A stretch of DNA of 64,000 nucleotides from Shewanella basaltis (GCF_023283885.1 NZ_JAKILA010000009.1:62001-126000), one strand, 5' to 3'. Shown: positions 45,077-55,183, counted from the first letter of the stretch. Numbers and translations are program-made. The notes: a model not told the origin generated them from the letters alone.

Positions 45077-45493
45077 ATGGATTCGATAAAAATTAAAGAT
45101 CATATGGACAGACATCCTGTTTTACTCAGCGCTAATATGTCTTTAGCCATTGCTGTTGAACAATTACTCACCAGCAATAAAAGTGGTGCACCAGTAGTGG
45201 ATGCGAAAGGTGAGCTGGTGGGCTTTTTGTCACAACAAGACTGCTTAGCCGTAATGCTAAAAAGCAGTTACCATTGCGACATGACCAGTACGGTAGCAGA
45301 CTGCATGAAAAGTCCTGTGCTATCTGTTGCGCCTGATGACAGTATTTTACAATTAGCAGAGCAAATGCTTGGTGCAAAGCCCAAAATCTATCCAGTGGTA
45401 AGTGGTGGTAAAGTCATAGGTACCATTAATCGTACCAATGTACTTAACGCCATGAATACCTATATGCAACAGTGCTATTTATCTCCTGCATAA
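45077..45493 (+). CDS. CBS domain pair protein
   Basis: A 138-residue protein made of two CBS motifs: HPVLLSANMSLAIAVEQLLTSNKSGAPVVDAKGELVGFLSQQD and SPVLSVAPDDSILQLAEQMLGAKPKIYPVVSGGKVIGTINRTN, given here only by their core phrases. Such stand-alone pairs bind adenine nucleotides and act as energy sensors or partners. GGGGGGA precedes the ATG. It sits alone before hrpA with about 80 bases between, and the two may share a transcript. No specific function can be assigned. Confidence 0.88.
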   Translation: MDSIKIKDHMDRHPVLLSANMSLAIAVEQLLTSNKSGAPVVDAKGELVGFLSQQDCLAVMLKSSYHCDMTSTVADCMKSPVLSVAPDDSILQLAEQMLGAKPKIYPVVSGGKVIGTINRTNVLNAMNTYMQQCYLSPA

Positions 45494-45570
45494 CAATCGT
45501 CAAAATCAATACCATTATGCTGTTTTCCTTGCTAGGATCGCTTTTTTCGATGTAAGCAAGGGAATCAGAT

Positions 45571-48500
45571 TTGAATTCGGACCTTCACCCGCTATCTAAG
45601 GCGTATCTCAATCTTTGTTATCAAACCGATGCCGCTAAAATCCGTCGTCGATTATTTCGTATTAATAAAGAAGCCGAGTCTGAAAAAAAATCTCAAACGT
45701 TAGCGCAACTCACCGAAGAGGCAAAAAAAGCCTACGCCAAAGCGCAGCAGCGTTTGCAATCAAGACCCGCTGTTAGCTACCCAGACGAACTTCCGGTATC
45801 GCAAAAGCGCGAAGACATTGCTTCAGCTATTGCCAATAATCAAGTTGTGATTGTGGCCGGTGAAACGGGCTCAGGTAAAACCACTCAGTTACCGAAAATT
45901 TGCTTAGAGTTAGGCCTAGGAACACGCGGCCTTATTGGACATACTCAACCGCGCCGTTTAGCCGCCAGAAGTGTTGCCAATCGTGTCGCTGATGAGCTTA
46001 ACAGCCCTCTGGGTGAAGTGGTTGGTTTTAAAGTGCGTTTTGCCGATGCCATTAGTGACAATAGCTACATCAAGCTGATGACCGATGGTATTTTGCTGGC
46101 AGAATTAACATCAGATCGTTTTTTAAATCAATACGACGCCATCATTATCGATGAAGCCCATGAGCGAAGCCTTAACATTGATTTTATCTTGGGGTATTTA
46201 AAGCAAGTACTCAAAAAACGCCCAGATTTAAAAGTCATCATTACCTCAGCAACCATCGATGTTGAGCGTTTTTCTAAGCATTTTAATGATGCGCCTGTGA
46301 TTGAAGTCTCAGGCCGTACGTATCCTGTTGAAACTCGATACCGACCACTTGTACGAGATAACGACGCCGACCTTGATGTTAGCGACGGTATTTTTGCCGC
46401 GGTAGATGAGTTAATCGCTGAAGGTCCAGGCGATATTTTGATCTTTATGAACGGTGAGCGCGAAATTCGTGACACCGCAGAGTTACTGCGTAAACAGCAG
46501 TACCGCGACACAGAAATTTTACCTTTGTATGCGCGCCTGTCGTATGGCGAACAGTCTAAAGTGTTTAAAAGCCATATTGGCAGGCGGATTGTGTTGGCCA
46601 CCAACGTGGCAGAAACCTCATTAACCGTACCAGGGATTCGTTATGTAATTGACCCAGGTACTGCACGCATTAGTCGTTATAGCTACCGCACTAAAGTACA
46701 GCGCTTACCCATTGAGCCAATATCGCAAGCCAGCGCCAATCAGCGTCAGGGGCGTTGTGGTCGTGTTGGCCCGGGGATTTGTATTCGTCTTTACGATGAA
46801 ATGGACTTTATTCAGCGTCCTGAATTTACCGATCCTGAAATTTTGCGTACCAATCTCGCCTCGGTTATTTTGCAAATGTTGGCAATTGGCTTAGGCGATA
46901 TTGCTGGTTTTCCGTTTATTCAGCCACCCGATCAAAAACACATTCGTGATGGTTTTTTATTGCTTGAAGAACTGCAAGCCGTTAAAAAGCACCGCAATGA
47001 CCTAGTGTTAACGCCTCTGGGTAAAGATTTAGCCAAAATCCCACTCGACCCACGATTAGCCCGTATGGTCATCGAAGCCAATAAGCTAGGCTGTTTACAT
47101 GAAGCGTTAGTGATTACCTCAGGCTTGTCGATTCAAGATCCACGTGAGCGCCCCATTGATAAAAAGCAAGCTGCCGACGAGTGTCATCGCCGCTATGCCG
47201 ATAAAGACTCAGACTTTGTTAGTTGGGTAAAACTGTGGGATCACGTTAAAGATCAAAAACATGAATTGTCTGCGAGCCAATTTAGAAAACAATGTCGCGA
47301 CGAGTTTTTAGCCTATTTACGTGTGCGTGAATGGCAAGATTTATACACCCAAGTTAAACAAGCAGTACACGAGCTTAAATGGCGCGTGAGCGACAATGCC
47401 GCCAGTTATGAGCAATTACACAAAGCCTTATTGTCAGGCTTGCTCAGCCATATTGGCTTTAAAGGTGAAAACAACGAGTATTTAGGTGCCCGTAATCGTA
47501 AGTTCTTTGTGTTTCCTGGTTCGCCGTTAGCCAAAAAAGGCCCTAAATGGATTATGGCCGCCGAGTTGACTGAAACATCACGTTTGTTCGCCCGTTGTTG
47601 CGCCAAAATAGAGCCAGAATGGTTGGAGTCTCTGGCCTCGCATTTGGTGAAAAAGAATTATGTAGAACCGCACTTTGAAGCCAAAGCAGGCAGTGTTATT
47701 GCACTTGAAAACCAGGTGTTATACGGCTTAACCATCGTTAATCGCCGCCGTGTGCAATATGGGCCAATTGATGCTGTCCAGGCGCGTGAGATTTTTATTC
47801 GTAGTGCATTAGCAGAAGGGCAGTTACAAACCAAAGAGGCCTTTTTTGTTAATAACCAAACATTGCTTAACGATATTGAATCGTTAGAGCATAAGTCGCG
47901 TCGACGCGACATTTTGGTAGACGAACAAGTGCTGGTGGATTTTTACGAACCGCTGATCCCTGCCGGTATTTACAATGCACCCTTGTTTTTTGCTTGGTGG
48001 AAAAAAGCCCGTCAACTCACTCCTGACTTATTAGATTACAGTCAGGCTCTGTTGATGCAACGCAGTGCCGATCATATTTCGGCGTTGGACTTTCCTGAAG
48101 TGTGGCACAAAGCTAATTTGGCATTAAAAGTCAGTTACCATTTTGAGCCTGGCAATGTTGATGATGGCGTGTCGGTGCACATTCCTGTGGCGCTGATAAA
48201 CCAAATTGACGACAGTGATTTTGATTGGTTAGTACCAGGACTGCGTGAAGAAAAGCTGGTGGCTTTAATTAAGTCGCTTCCCAAAAACTTGCGGCGTAAT
48301 TTTGTGCCCGCACCCGATTATGCCCGTGCCTGTTATCAAGCGATGAAACCATTTGAACTGCCGATGATTGAGTCCATGTGCAAGCAATTGCTGCGCATGA
48401 GTGGCGTGCGGATTTCAGCGGATGACTTTGACTTAACCCAAATCACTGAACATCTTAAAATGAATTTTAAGATTGAAGATGATAAGGGCCGCCTTGTGGC

Positions 48501-49443
48501 GCAAGGGCGAGATTTAGAAACACTAAAAGGGCAGTTGCAAGGCGTAGTGGCAAAAGCTATCCGTAAGGTGGCTGATAAAGGCATTGAACAGGAGGCCATT
48601 ACCCGTTGGACCTTTGGTGACTTGCCCGTGCAGTACCAGCAACGTAAAGGCAACTACGAAGTTAAAGCTTATCCGGCCCTAATCGACAACAAAACTGATG
48701 TGTCGATTAAACTGTTTGATGATGAGCATGAAGCTAAGCGTCATCACCGAGTGGGCTTACGCCGGTTATTGCTAATCAATATTCCGTCGCCCGTTAAGCA
48801 CTTGCAGCAAGCGTTACCTAATAAAGCCAAATTGGCGATGTACTTTAATCCGTTCGGGCAAGTACACATTTTGATCGAAGATATTATCAATGCGGCTGTA
48901 CAGCAGTTACTTGATCAAAAGCAATTAGATATCCGTAACGAGGCTCAATTTGAGCAAGCCAAAGATTGGGTTCGCCAAGAGCTTAACCCAACCGCGGAAC
49001 ACATAGCCTTAAATGTTGAGCAGGTGTTGACCATTTACCAGCGGATTAAAAAACGCTTAAAAGGTAAAATTAGTTTAGACATTGCCTTTGCAATGAGTGA
49101 CATTCAAACCCAGTTAGACAGCCTCGTTTACAAAGGGTTTGTTGAAGACTGTGGTTGGCAACGCCTTGCTGATGTTGCACGCTACCTTAAAGCGATAGAA
49201 AACCGCTTAGAGAAATTACCCGTTGATCCTACTCGTGACCGCTTACATATGCACAGTATCAGTAAAGTGCAGGATGCACTGACGGCACAACTGGCAAAAG
49301 TGCCTCGCTCTCAACCTGTACCGCAACAATTGGTTGAGGCAAGGTGGATGATTGAAGAATATCGAGTGTCATGCTTTGCTCAGGTGTTGGGTACTGCGTA
49401 CCCCATTTCAGAGAAGCGGATCCTTAATCACATTAGCATCTGA
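45571..49443 (+). CDS. hrpA: ATP-dependent RNA helicase HrpA
   Basis: The 1290-residue DEAH-box helicase has Walker A AGETGSGKTTQLPK, DEAH in IIIDEAHERS, SATIDVERF, and the motif VI region ASANQRQGRCGRVGPG. A winged-helix/ratchet part, the HA2 and OB-like regions and the DUF3418 C-terminal domain follow, as in E. coli HrpA (1300 residues). HrpA unwinds RNA and resolves stalled or collided ribosomes. The start is a TTG with AAGGGAA about 8 bases upstream; no nearer ATG fits the family N terminus. A 20-bp hairpin lies immediately after the stop. Confidence 0.95.
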   Translation: MNSDLHPLSKAYLNLCYQTDAAKIRRRLFRINKEAESEKKSQTLAQLTEEAKKAYAKAQQRLQSRPAVSYPDELPVSQKREDIASAIANNQVVIVAGETGSGKTTQLPKICLELGLGTRGLIGHTQPRRLAARSVANRVADELNSPLGEVVGFKVRFADAISDNSYIKLMTDGILLAELTSDRFLNQYDAIIIDEAHERSLNIDFILGYLKQVLKKRPDLKVIITSATIDVERFSKHFNDAPVIEVSGRTYPVETRYRPLVRDNDADLDVSDGIFAAVDELIAEGPGDILIFMNGEREIRDTAELLRKQQYRDTEILPLYARLSYGEQSKVFKSHIGRRIVLATNVAETSLTVPGIRYVIDPGTARISRYSYRTKVQRLPIEPISQASANQRQGRCGRVGPGICIRLYDEMDFIQRPEFTDPEILRTNLASVILQMLAIGLGDIAGFPFIQPPDQKHIRDGFLLLEELQAVKKHRNDLVLTPLGKDLAKIPLDPRLARMVIEANKLGCLHEALVITSGLSIQDPRERPIDKKQAADECHRRYADKDSDFVSWVKLWDHVKDQKHELSASQFRKQCRDEFLAYLRVREWQDLYTQVKQAVHELKWRVSDNAASYEQLHKALLSGLLSHIGFKGENNEYLGARNRKFFVFPGSPLAKKGPKWIMAAELTETSRLFARCCAKIEPEWLESLASHLVKKNYVEPHFEAKAGSVIALENQVLYGLTIVNRRRVQYGPIDAVQAREIFIRSALAEGQLQTKEAFFVNNQTLLNDIESLEHKSRRRDILVDEQVLVDFYEPLIPAGIYNAPLFFAWWKKARQLTPDLLDYSQALLMQRSADHISALDFPEVWHKANLALKVSYHFEPGNVDDGVSVHIPVALINQIDDSDFDWLVPGLREEKLVALIKSLPKNLRRNFVPAPDYARACYQAMKPFELPMIESMCKQLLRMSGVRISADDFDLTQITEHLKMNFKIEDDKGRLVAQGRDLETLKGQLQGVVAKAIRKVADKGIEQEAITRWTFGDLPVQYQQRKGNYEVKAYPALIDNKTDVSIKLFDDEHEAKRHHRVGLRRLLLINIPSPVKHLQQALPNKAKLAMYFNPFGQVHILIEDIINAAVQQLLDQKQLDIRNEAQFEQAKDWVRQELNPTAEHIALNVEQVLTIYQRIKKRLKGKISLDIAFAMSDIQTQLDSLVYKGFVEDCGWQRLADVARYLKAIENRLEKLPVDPTRDRLHMHSISKVQDALTAQLAKVPRSQPVPQQLVEARWMIEEYRVSCFAQVLGTAYPISEKRILNHISI

Positions 49444-49761
49444 TGATCTTTGCTGCAGAAACAACCTTGAAACATCAACAGCCCTAGGGCCTGTTGACCT
49501 TTCAAGGTTGTTTTTGCAGCGAATTGTTGGCCATTACTCATATACAAGTGCGCGGCAGAGACTTTGAGGTGTAGTTATTCTACATAAAAAGTCGATAACG
49601 CAGTAAAAATGACCAACAAACGCTGCCCACAGGGTTCGGCTAAAAACGTTTTACTCTTTGTTGAACAGATTTTGCTTAGGTGACTAGGCTACAATCCATT
49701 CGCCTCGATTAACACGTTTTTAACTCGAACAAAATTCAATCAGCAAAGATCAACAGGCCTT
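49444..49761. repeat. Structured repeat family II, longest copy
   Basis: The element starts 1-2 bases after the hrpA stop. Its outer ends are inverted: TGATCTTTGCTG at 49444-49455 and CAGCAAAGATCA at 49741-49752. The first 70 bases form a long hairpin: GCTGCAGAAACAACCTTGAAA pairs with TTTCAAGGTTGTTTTTGCAGC (about 20 of 21 positions, written here in parts), with a palindromic CCCTAGGG core. That hairpin may also end hrpA transcription. Deleted copies are present at 34311-34440 and 6008-6093. No protein is encoded. Confidence 0.8.
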
Positions 49762-49795
49762 AGCCAAGTGTCGTATTTAACACATAACTTACATA

Positions 49796-49824
49796 AAAGC
49801 CGATGCAACCCATCGGTTTTTTTT
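49796..49824 (+). terminator. Terminator-like hairpin after repeat II
   Basis: CCGATG and CATCGG pair around a short loop and are followed by eight T, just downstream of the structured element. Confidence 0.7.
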
Positions 49825-50100
49825 ATGAAAGGCTTTCACCTTTTATCCTGTAAAACACTGTTTTTTGTTTTTTTAAGCGCCTTTTTACATTCAAAACTGA
49901 AAGTTTTTTGTAACTCTAGTTTTAAAGTCTATTGAGTATTGATATACTCGCCAGCAAGGAGAAGTGATTGTACTTTTCTCTGTAAGGTAAATGTCATCCC
50001 AGTCGGCAACCCATGCTTGAGGTGTTATAAAGTATTGAGTTGTTGAAATAATAAGGCATACCTTCCCCTACAAAACGACCTAAAGACGATTGGAGTAATA

Positions 50101-50181
50101 ATGGAAGTTCATGAATACGAAAATGCTTACTATCAAGTAAAAGATGACGTGTTAGAGTCTTTACCTTGTGACGAAGAGTAA
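50101..50181 (+). CDS. Candidate 26-residue small acidic protein
   Basis: The ORF begins MEVHEYENAYYQVKDD and ends LESLPCDEE; it has 26 residues with many acidic and aromatic positions and one Cys. Three features suggest it is expressed: GGAG lies 5 bases upstream of the ATG, an intrinsic terminator lies 65 bases after the stop, and a TATACT -10-like box lies about 150 bases upstream with no competing gene. The leader holds a hairpin (GAGAAGT...ACTTTTCTC near 49961-49983). It shows no membrane segment or signal peptide. No family is recognised. It could instead be a non-coding RNA with a chance frame. Confidence 0.55.
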   Translation: MEVHEYENAYYQVKDDVLESLPCDEE

Positions 50182-50245
50182 GATTACAGAACGAGCATAT
50201 TGATGTAAAAGTAATGATTTTGCTGCATTAAATACTCCAACACAC

Positions 50246-50274
50246 AAAAATAGCAGCCTAGGCTGCTATTTTTA
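50246..50274 (+). terminator. Terminator after the small ORF
   Basis: AAAAATAGCAGCC pairs with GGCTGCTATTTTT around TA, a perfect palindrome with flanking A and T runs. It would also stop transcription of the convergent lipoprotein gene. Confidence 0.85.
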
Positions 50275-50320
50275 TTGCTTATTTTTAATTGATTTTATTG
50301 GTTAACTTGTCATATTAACA

Positions 50321-50776
50321 TTAACCCTCAATTCTGCCTTTTTCTGGAAGAATTTCGATAATCACCCAAGAGTTACCTTTTTTGTGTAAACGGATTGTGC
50401 GATCGTCTACCCATTGCCTGCCGCCTTTTAGTCCTTCCATTTTGACTACCACAGTCACGTCATCAGTAAATTTACGGAAAAAGTCGATATCGATTTCATC
50501 AATCGACATGGTAACTTGTTTCATTGATAAACCAAGCACATGACGCTGAACAGCAGAAGCAATATGATAATGATCCATTACTTCTTGGATGTCAGGTGCG
50601 ACAAACTGTTTGGCTTTTTCTACATCTTTGTCGACATAAATGGCTTGAAAAAAACCAAGAGATACTTGCTCTGGGCTGAGTTTAGCTTGCTTACTGTCTT
50701 CTGTCGGTTGCTCACATGCACTGATAAAGACGAGTAAAAATAGGCTTAATAATGTACTGGGTTTGAATATTAACAT
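50321..50776 (-). CDS. DUF4878-like small lipoprotein
   Basis: The frame is open to 50803, but the ATG at 50776 gives a normal lipoprotein signal (MLIFKPSTLLSLFLLVFISAC), with the lipidated Cys at about residue 21. The mature part of about 130 residues resembles the NTF2-like DUF4878 fold: SPEQVSLGFFQAIYVDKDVEKAKQFVAP near the N terminus, then DDVTVVVKMEG and NSWVIIEI. Proteins of this type sit in the envelope and their roles are unknown. It is monocistronic and convergent with the small ORF. The start choice is uncertain because neither site has a clear Shine-Dalgarno. Confidence 0.75.
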   Translation of the reverse strand: MLIFKPSTLLSLFLLVFISACEQPTEDSKQAKLSPEQVSLGFFQAIYVDKDVEKAKQFVAPDIQEVMDHYHIASAVQRHVLGLSMKQVTMSIDEIDIDFFRKFTDDVTVVVKMEGLKGGRQWVDDRTIRLHKKGNSWVIIEILPEKGRIEG

Positions 50777-50993
50777 GAGTGAATAACTACTTAGTTTTAT
50801 CATTTTATTTTATCTAAGTATCTCGGTTTATGGCTGGGCTGACAAGGGCAGGGGTTATTTTATTGATTAAATGTTTAAAAGCTAAGCAAATGTAGGAATG
50901 TAGGCCTGCTGTGTCAGGATAGTTGTAAGGTTTTTTACACAGTATTGCCCATTGATGAGCATGTTGGCTCCATTATCGCCTAATGTCGGTATT

Positions 50994-51192
50994 TAACCTC
51001 AACTCTGGATAAGAGATGTATTGATAACGATATAAATCAATAGATTGACTAAAATCCACTGTCAAGCTTGTGATTTGTTTTGCTAACAAGGCGAATTAAC
51101 GCGTCAATAGCTAGCCTATTGCAAGTTAATTCAACGCAGTGAGGAAGGCAAAGGACTGCTTGAAAGGCGTTTGTTATCCAGAGCTGAGGTTA
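50994..51192. repeat. Repeat family V element
   Basis: A 199-bp element bounded by a near-perfect 19-bp inverted repeat: TAACCTCAACTCTGGATAA on the left and TTATCCAGAGCTGAGGTTA on the right (18 of 19 positions). The interior has no ORF. Only this copy is seen in the window. Confidence 0.75.
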
Positions 51193-51258
51193 TTTAGGCT
51201 GATAATACTCAACTCAGCGCGACATTAAGGTGCCAAATGTGTGGCGGTATGGGGGGGA

Positions 51259-51356
51259 ATACCATTGCGTATTAACCACTGTGAACGTTTCTGGCCGTTT
51301 TTGATTAAGGCGTTGCGGTGTCGTCGTGCTGGCTTGTTTTTAAATAGTGATGGTAT
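51259..51356. repeat. MITE-like element, repeat family I, degraded copy
   Basis: ATACCATTGCGTATTAA on the left and GTGATGGTAT on the right bound about 98 bp. The inner TTGATTAAGGCGTTG and AAATAGTGA match the longer copy at 32414-32678. Much of the interior is lost. Confidence 0.6.
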
Positions 51357-51600
51357 GGATGCTATAAAAGCAGGCGAAAATACGTGGAGTTAAACACACG
51401 TTTACTATAATTTGTACAGTTAGCCACTATTTATGCGGGTTGTAAGCGCATTTACTTGACGATTCAAACAACGCGTGTCATAAATAAATACAGTAGTAAA
51501 GATCATATTTGATCGCAATACACTATGCTTAATTAACTCATAGATTTTGATGCGTGTCGTTGTAGTTTTATAACGAATTCAGGCGTCAAAAATGTTAATG

Positions 51601-51623
51601 TTATCCACAGTTTCTGTGGACAA
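51601..51623. promoter_or_regulatory. Inverted pair of DnaA-box-like 9-mers
   Basis: TTATCCACA (a perfect consensus DnaA box) at 51601-51609 faces TGTGGACAA (one mismatch from consensus) at 51615-51623, separated by five bases. The pair lies between the small lipoprotein and the pta terminator. It could be a DnaA titration or regulatory site, or a chance hairpin. Confidence 0.4.
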
Positions 51624-51733
51624 GTGTGTTGATGACTGTAAGTTGTTTTTGTAACTTACTGTAATTTATGTTTTTTATTTTGCGGTTAAAAAATGCCGCT
51701 TCTGTAGTTATGTGCCATTTTGAGTTTCAGCTT

Positions 51734-51768
51734 AAAAAAAAGCACTGATGATTAATCAGTGCTTTTTT
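51734..51768 (-). terminator. Terminator of the ackA-pta transcript
   Basis: AAAAAGCACTGAT pairs with ATCAGTGCTTTTT around GATTA, with A and T runs on both sides, 20-55 bases after the pta stop. Confidence 0.9.
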
Positions 51769-51788
51769 ATTATCATTTTTAGTCGTGA

Positions 51789-53936
51789 CTATTTTTTGCT
51801 GTTTTGTGAGGCTTGGATTGCCGTGAGTGCGATGGTGTAAACGATATCATCGACAAGTGCACCACGAGACAAGTCGTTAACCGGTTTCGCCATGCCTTGC
51901 AGCATAGGGCCAATACTGATTAAGTCTGCACTTCGTTGTACCGCTTTGTAAGTTGTATTACCTGTATTTAAGTCTGGGAAGACAAACACAGTCGCTTTAC
52001 CTGCAACAGGGCTATTTGGTGCTTTAGATTGTGCCACGTTTGGCATAACTGCTGCGTCGTATTGCAATGGGCCATCGATGATTAAATCTGGGCGTTTTTC
52101 TTTTGCAATGCGTGTTGCTTCGCGAACTTTATCAACGTCAGAACCTGTACCTGAATTACCAGTAGAATAACTGATCATTGCCACACGAGGCTCAATACCA
52201 AAGGCCTTTGCTGATTCAGCAGACTGGATGGCAATGTCCGCCAGTTGTTCTGAGTTTGGATCTGGGTTAATTGCACAGTCACCGTAAACGAGCACTTGAT
52301 CAGGCATTAACATAAAGAAAATGGATGATACTAGGCTTGAGCCAGGTGCGGTTTTAATTAATTGTAGTGGTGGTCGAATAGTGTGAGCTGTGGTGTTGAC
52401 TGCACCCGACACAATACCGTCTACTTCATTTTCGGCTAACATCATGGTACCTAACACCATGTTGTCTTCAAGTTGTTCGCGGGCAACCACCTCGGTTAAG
52501 CCTTTGCTGCGACGTAACTCGAGCATAGGTGCAACGTATTTTTCGCGAACGGATTCTGGCTCAACAATTTCAATGCCATCACCTAACACGACATCTTGTT
52601 GTGACGCCACACGTAAAATTTCTTCACGGTTACCAATTAAAACACAACGCGCAATACCACGCTCGGCACAAATTGAAGCCGCTTTAATAGTTCTAGGCTC
52701 CTCTCCCTCGGGCAGCACGATGGTTTTACGTGCAGCACGGGCAAGTTCGGTGAGTTTGTATCTGAAAGCCGGTGGCGATAGACGGTGTTCACGGGGAGAA
52801 TCCTGAGTGACGCTTTCAATCCAGGTTTGATCGATATGGCTGGCTACGTATTCTTGAACACGTTCAATTCGCACCGCATCGTCAACCGGTACTTCATGAT
52901 CAAAACGTTGAATATTAAGTGATGTTTGCCAAGTGTTAGATTCAATTAAAAACACAGGCAGGCCTGTTTCGAAGGCTTGTTCACATAATTTCATCACCTC
53001 GGGTTCTGGTTGATAGCCTCCAGTAAGTAACAATGCACCTATTTTGACACCATTCATTGCCGCAAGGCAGGCCGATACAATCACATCTGAGCGATCGCCA
53101 GAGGTGACCAGTAACGAGTTGGCTTTAAAGTGCATTAGCATGTTAGGAATACTGCGGGCACAGAAGGTGACTCGGCGCATACGGCGTGTGTGCATTTCGC
53201 CGGCATTGATGATTTTAGCGTTTAAGTGTTTTGCTAAATCAGATGCGCGAGGTGAAATGAGCTCTAAATTGTAAGGCACACTGCCTAAAATACGCAGTGG
53301 GCTTTTACCCGGTAACTGAAACATGCCTGAGCTGTCTGAGGCATTTGCTTGTTTCTCATCAAACACGTCAGACAGATCTGGACGAGTTCGGCCTTCTTCA
53401 TCAACGGGGGCACCAATTTTGTTGATAATGGCACCAATTAGGCGTTTATTTTTATGCCCGCCCCATGAATTGAAGGCGATTTCTAGGCGGTTCATTAATC
53501 CATTTGGCGTGTCTACGCCTGGTGTTGCAATAAAAATAACATCTGCATCAAGTGCTTTGGCTATTTCGTAGTTGATGTCGTCGGCAAACGGGTGGCTTCG
53601 TGTAGGAACCAACCCCTCAATAATGAGCGTTTCGGTATTGCTGGCACACTCTGCCGCACGAGCAATAATTTGCTCCATTAACACATCTTGTTGTTCAGAG
53701 CGTATTAGTGCTTCAGCATGGTCCATGCTATATGGCTCGAGCGGATTTACAGTGGGCGACGTGCTCAAGATAGTGGTTGAGCGTTCAGGACCTGTGTCAC
53801 CGGAGCGGATTTGCGCAATCGGTTTAAAAAATTGCACTTTAACGCCTTTACGTTCTAGCGCTCGAACCATTCCTAAGCTCAGTGACGTTAAACCAACGCC
53901 AATGCCAATCGGAATAAGCATAATATTACGAGACAT
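51789..53936 (-). CDS. pta: Phosphate acetyltransferase
   Basis: The 715-residue protein is the long three-part form. An N-terminal P-loop-like AAA_26 domain begins [28 protein letters not shown] domain is visible around [20 protein letters not shown]. The C-terminal catalytic domain begins at [14 protein letters not shown], with [14 protein letters not shown] near the end. It converts acetyl-CoA and phosphate into acetyl phosphate and CoA. It lies 44 bases downstream of ackA on the same strand, so the order ackA-pta matches E. coli. Confidence 0.96.
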   Translation of the reverse strand: MSRNIMLIPIGIGVGLTSLSLGMVRALERKGVKVQFFKPIAQIRSGDTGPERSTTILSTSPTVNPLEPYSMDHAEALIRSEQQDVLMEQIIARAAECASNTETLIIEGLVPTRSHPFADDINYEIAKALDADVIFIATPGVDTPNGLMNRLEIAFNSWGGHKNKRLIGAIINKIGAPVDEEGRTRPDLSDVFDEKQANASDSSGMFQLPGKSPLRILGSVPYNLELISPRASDLAKHLNAKIINAGEMHTRRMRRVTFCARSIPNMLMHFKANSLLVTSGDRSDVIVSACLAAMNGVKIGALLLTGGYQPEPEVMKLCEQAFETGLPVFLIESNTWQTSLNIQRFDHEVPVDDAVRIERVQEYVASHIDQTWIESVTQDSPREHRLSPPAFRYKLTELARAARKTIVLPEGEEPRTIKAASICAERGIARCVLIGNREEILRVASQQDVVLGDGIEIVEPESVREKYVAPMLELRRSKGLTEVVAREQLEDNMVLGTMMLAENEVDGIVSGAVNTTAHTIRPPLQLIKTAPGSSLVSSIFFMLMPDQVLVYGDCAINPDPNSEQLADIAIQSAESAKAFGIEPRVAMISYSTGNSGTGSDVDKVREATRIAKEKRPDLIIDGPLQYDAAVMPNVAQSKAPNSPVAGKATVFVFPDLNTGNTTYKAVQRSADLISIGPMLQGMAKPVNDLSRGALVDDIVYTIALTAIQASQNSKK

Positions 53937-53980
53937 GAAGACCTCTTAAACTTGGGTTAACCAATAAAACAGTATTGGAT

Positions 53981-55183
53981 TTATTTTGCAGTAATTAATT
54001 TGATTGCGTCTTCGGCAATCACCCATTCTTCATTGGTTGGGATCACCATTGCAACTGTGCTACCGGCTTTAGTAATGATGCCTTGTTGTCCAAAACGAGC
54101 GGCTTTGTTGAGTGTGTCGTCAACGTTAAAGTTAAATATTTCAAGTAAGTTCAGTACTTTTTCACGAATAAGATCTGAGTTCTCACCAATACCACCAGTA
54201 AAAATAATCGCGTCTAAACGTCCTAATGGCACTGTGTATGAGGCAATATACTTCGCTAAACGGTAGCAGAAGATATCGAGTGCTAATGTCGCGCCTTTAT
54301 GGCCGTCTTGATAACCTTCTTCAATGCCGCGACAGTCATTGGTGAGCTCTGAAATACCGAGTAAGCCACTTTGTTTATTCAGTAGGTTATTGACTTCATC
54401 GAGGGTGTAGCCCAATTGCTTAACCAAATGAAAAATAATTGATGGGTCTAAATCGCCACAACGCGTGCCCATGACTAGGCCTTCAAGTGGGGTTAAACCC
54501 ATTGAGGTATCAACGCTTTTACCACCTTTTATGGCCGTTACAGATGCACCATTGCCTAAATGAGCACAAATGACATTAGTGTCTTTTATGTCTTTACCTA
54601 ACACTTTTGCAGCTTCTCTGCTCACAAAGAGGTGGCTAGTGCCGTGCATACCGTAACGGCGAATACCATGCTCACGATACAATTTGTATGGCAGGGCATA
54701 AACATAGGCTTTTTCTGGCATAGATTGGTGGAATGCTGTATCAAATACCGCAACTTGTGGTAAATCTGGAAACGATGCAATCGCGGCACGGATACCAATT
54801 AAGTGAGCCGGGTTATGTAATGGTGCGAGTGAGGCACAGTCTTCAATGCCTTGAATGACTTCTGGAGTGATAACAACAGAGCGGGTAAACTTTTCACCGC
54901 CGTGTACAATTCTGTGCCCAATGGCTTTAATTTGAGCGGCTAATTGTGGCTGGGTGGCGAGTATTTTATTAACGATAAATTCAACGGCTTCACGATGTGC
55001 GGTAAAGGCGCCGAGCTTGGCTTCATTTTTACCGCCATTAAATTTCCACTTAATGCGTGAGTCTTCTAAACCAAAACATTCCGCAAGACCTGAAATTTGT
55101 TCATCGCCTGATTGAGCATCAATGATGGCAAATTTTAATGATGAGCTACCGCAGTTGAGTACGAGTACTAATTTATCTGACAT
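53981..55183 (-). CDS. ackA: Acetate kinase
   Basis: This 400-residue ASKHA-fold enzyme makes ATP and acetate from acetyl phosphate. The N-terminal signature [17 protein letters not shown] and the phosphate-binding [14 protein letters not shown] are present, as are [19 protein letters not shown] and [15 protein letters not shown]. It acts with Pta downstream. The gene is divergent from yfbV, the same arrangement as in E. coli, with about 270 bases between them. Confidence 0.97.
   Translation of the reverse strand: MSDKLVLVLNCGSSSLKFAIIDAQSGDEQISGLAECFGLEDSRIKWKFNGGKNEAKLGAFTAHREAVEFIVNKILATQPQLAAQIKAIGHRIVHGGEKFTRSVVITPEVIQGIEDCASLAPLHNPAHLIGIRAAIASFPDLPQVAVFDTAFHQSMPEKAYVYALPYKLYREHGIRRYGMHGTSHLFVSREAAKVLGKDIKDTNVICAHLGNGASVTAIKGGKSVDTSMGLTPLEGLVMGTRCGDLDPSIIFHLVKQLGYTLDEVNNLLNKQSGLLGISELTNDCRGIEEGYQDGHKGATLALDIFCYRLAKYIASYTVPLGRLDAIIFTGGIGENSDLIREKVLNLLEIFNFNVDDTLNKAARFGQQGIITKAGSTVAMVIPTNEEWVIAEDAIKLITAK

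Larger units (their letters stand above)
50804..51788. other. Gene-poor intergenic region of about 1 kb with repeats
   Basis: No convincing ORF was found. It contains a family V element, a degraded family I element, a close pair of DnaA-box-like sequences and the pta terminator; these are listed separately. The stretch 51357-51600 holds a TTGACG box near 51459 and an AT-rich tract but no gene downstream on the plus strand. Confidence 0.6.

Noticed and set aside
51601..51623. Possible replication origin at the DnaA-box pair
   Set aside because: Only two boxes, no AT-rich unwinding element or dnaA/gidA neighbours were seen, so it is not called an origin.
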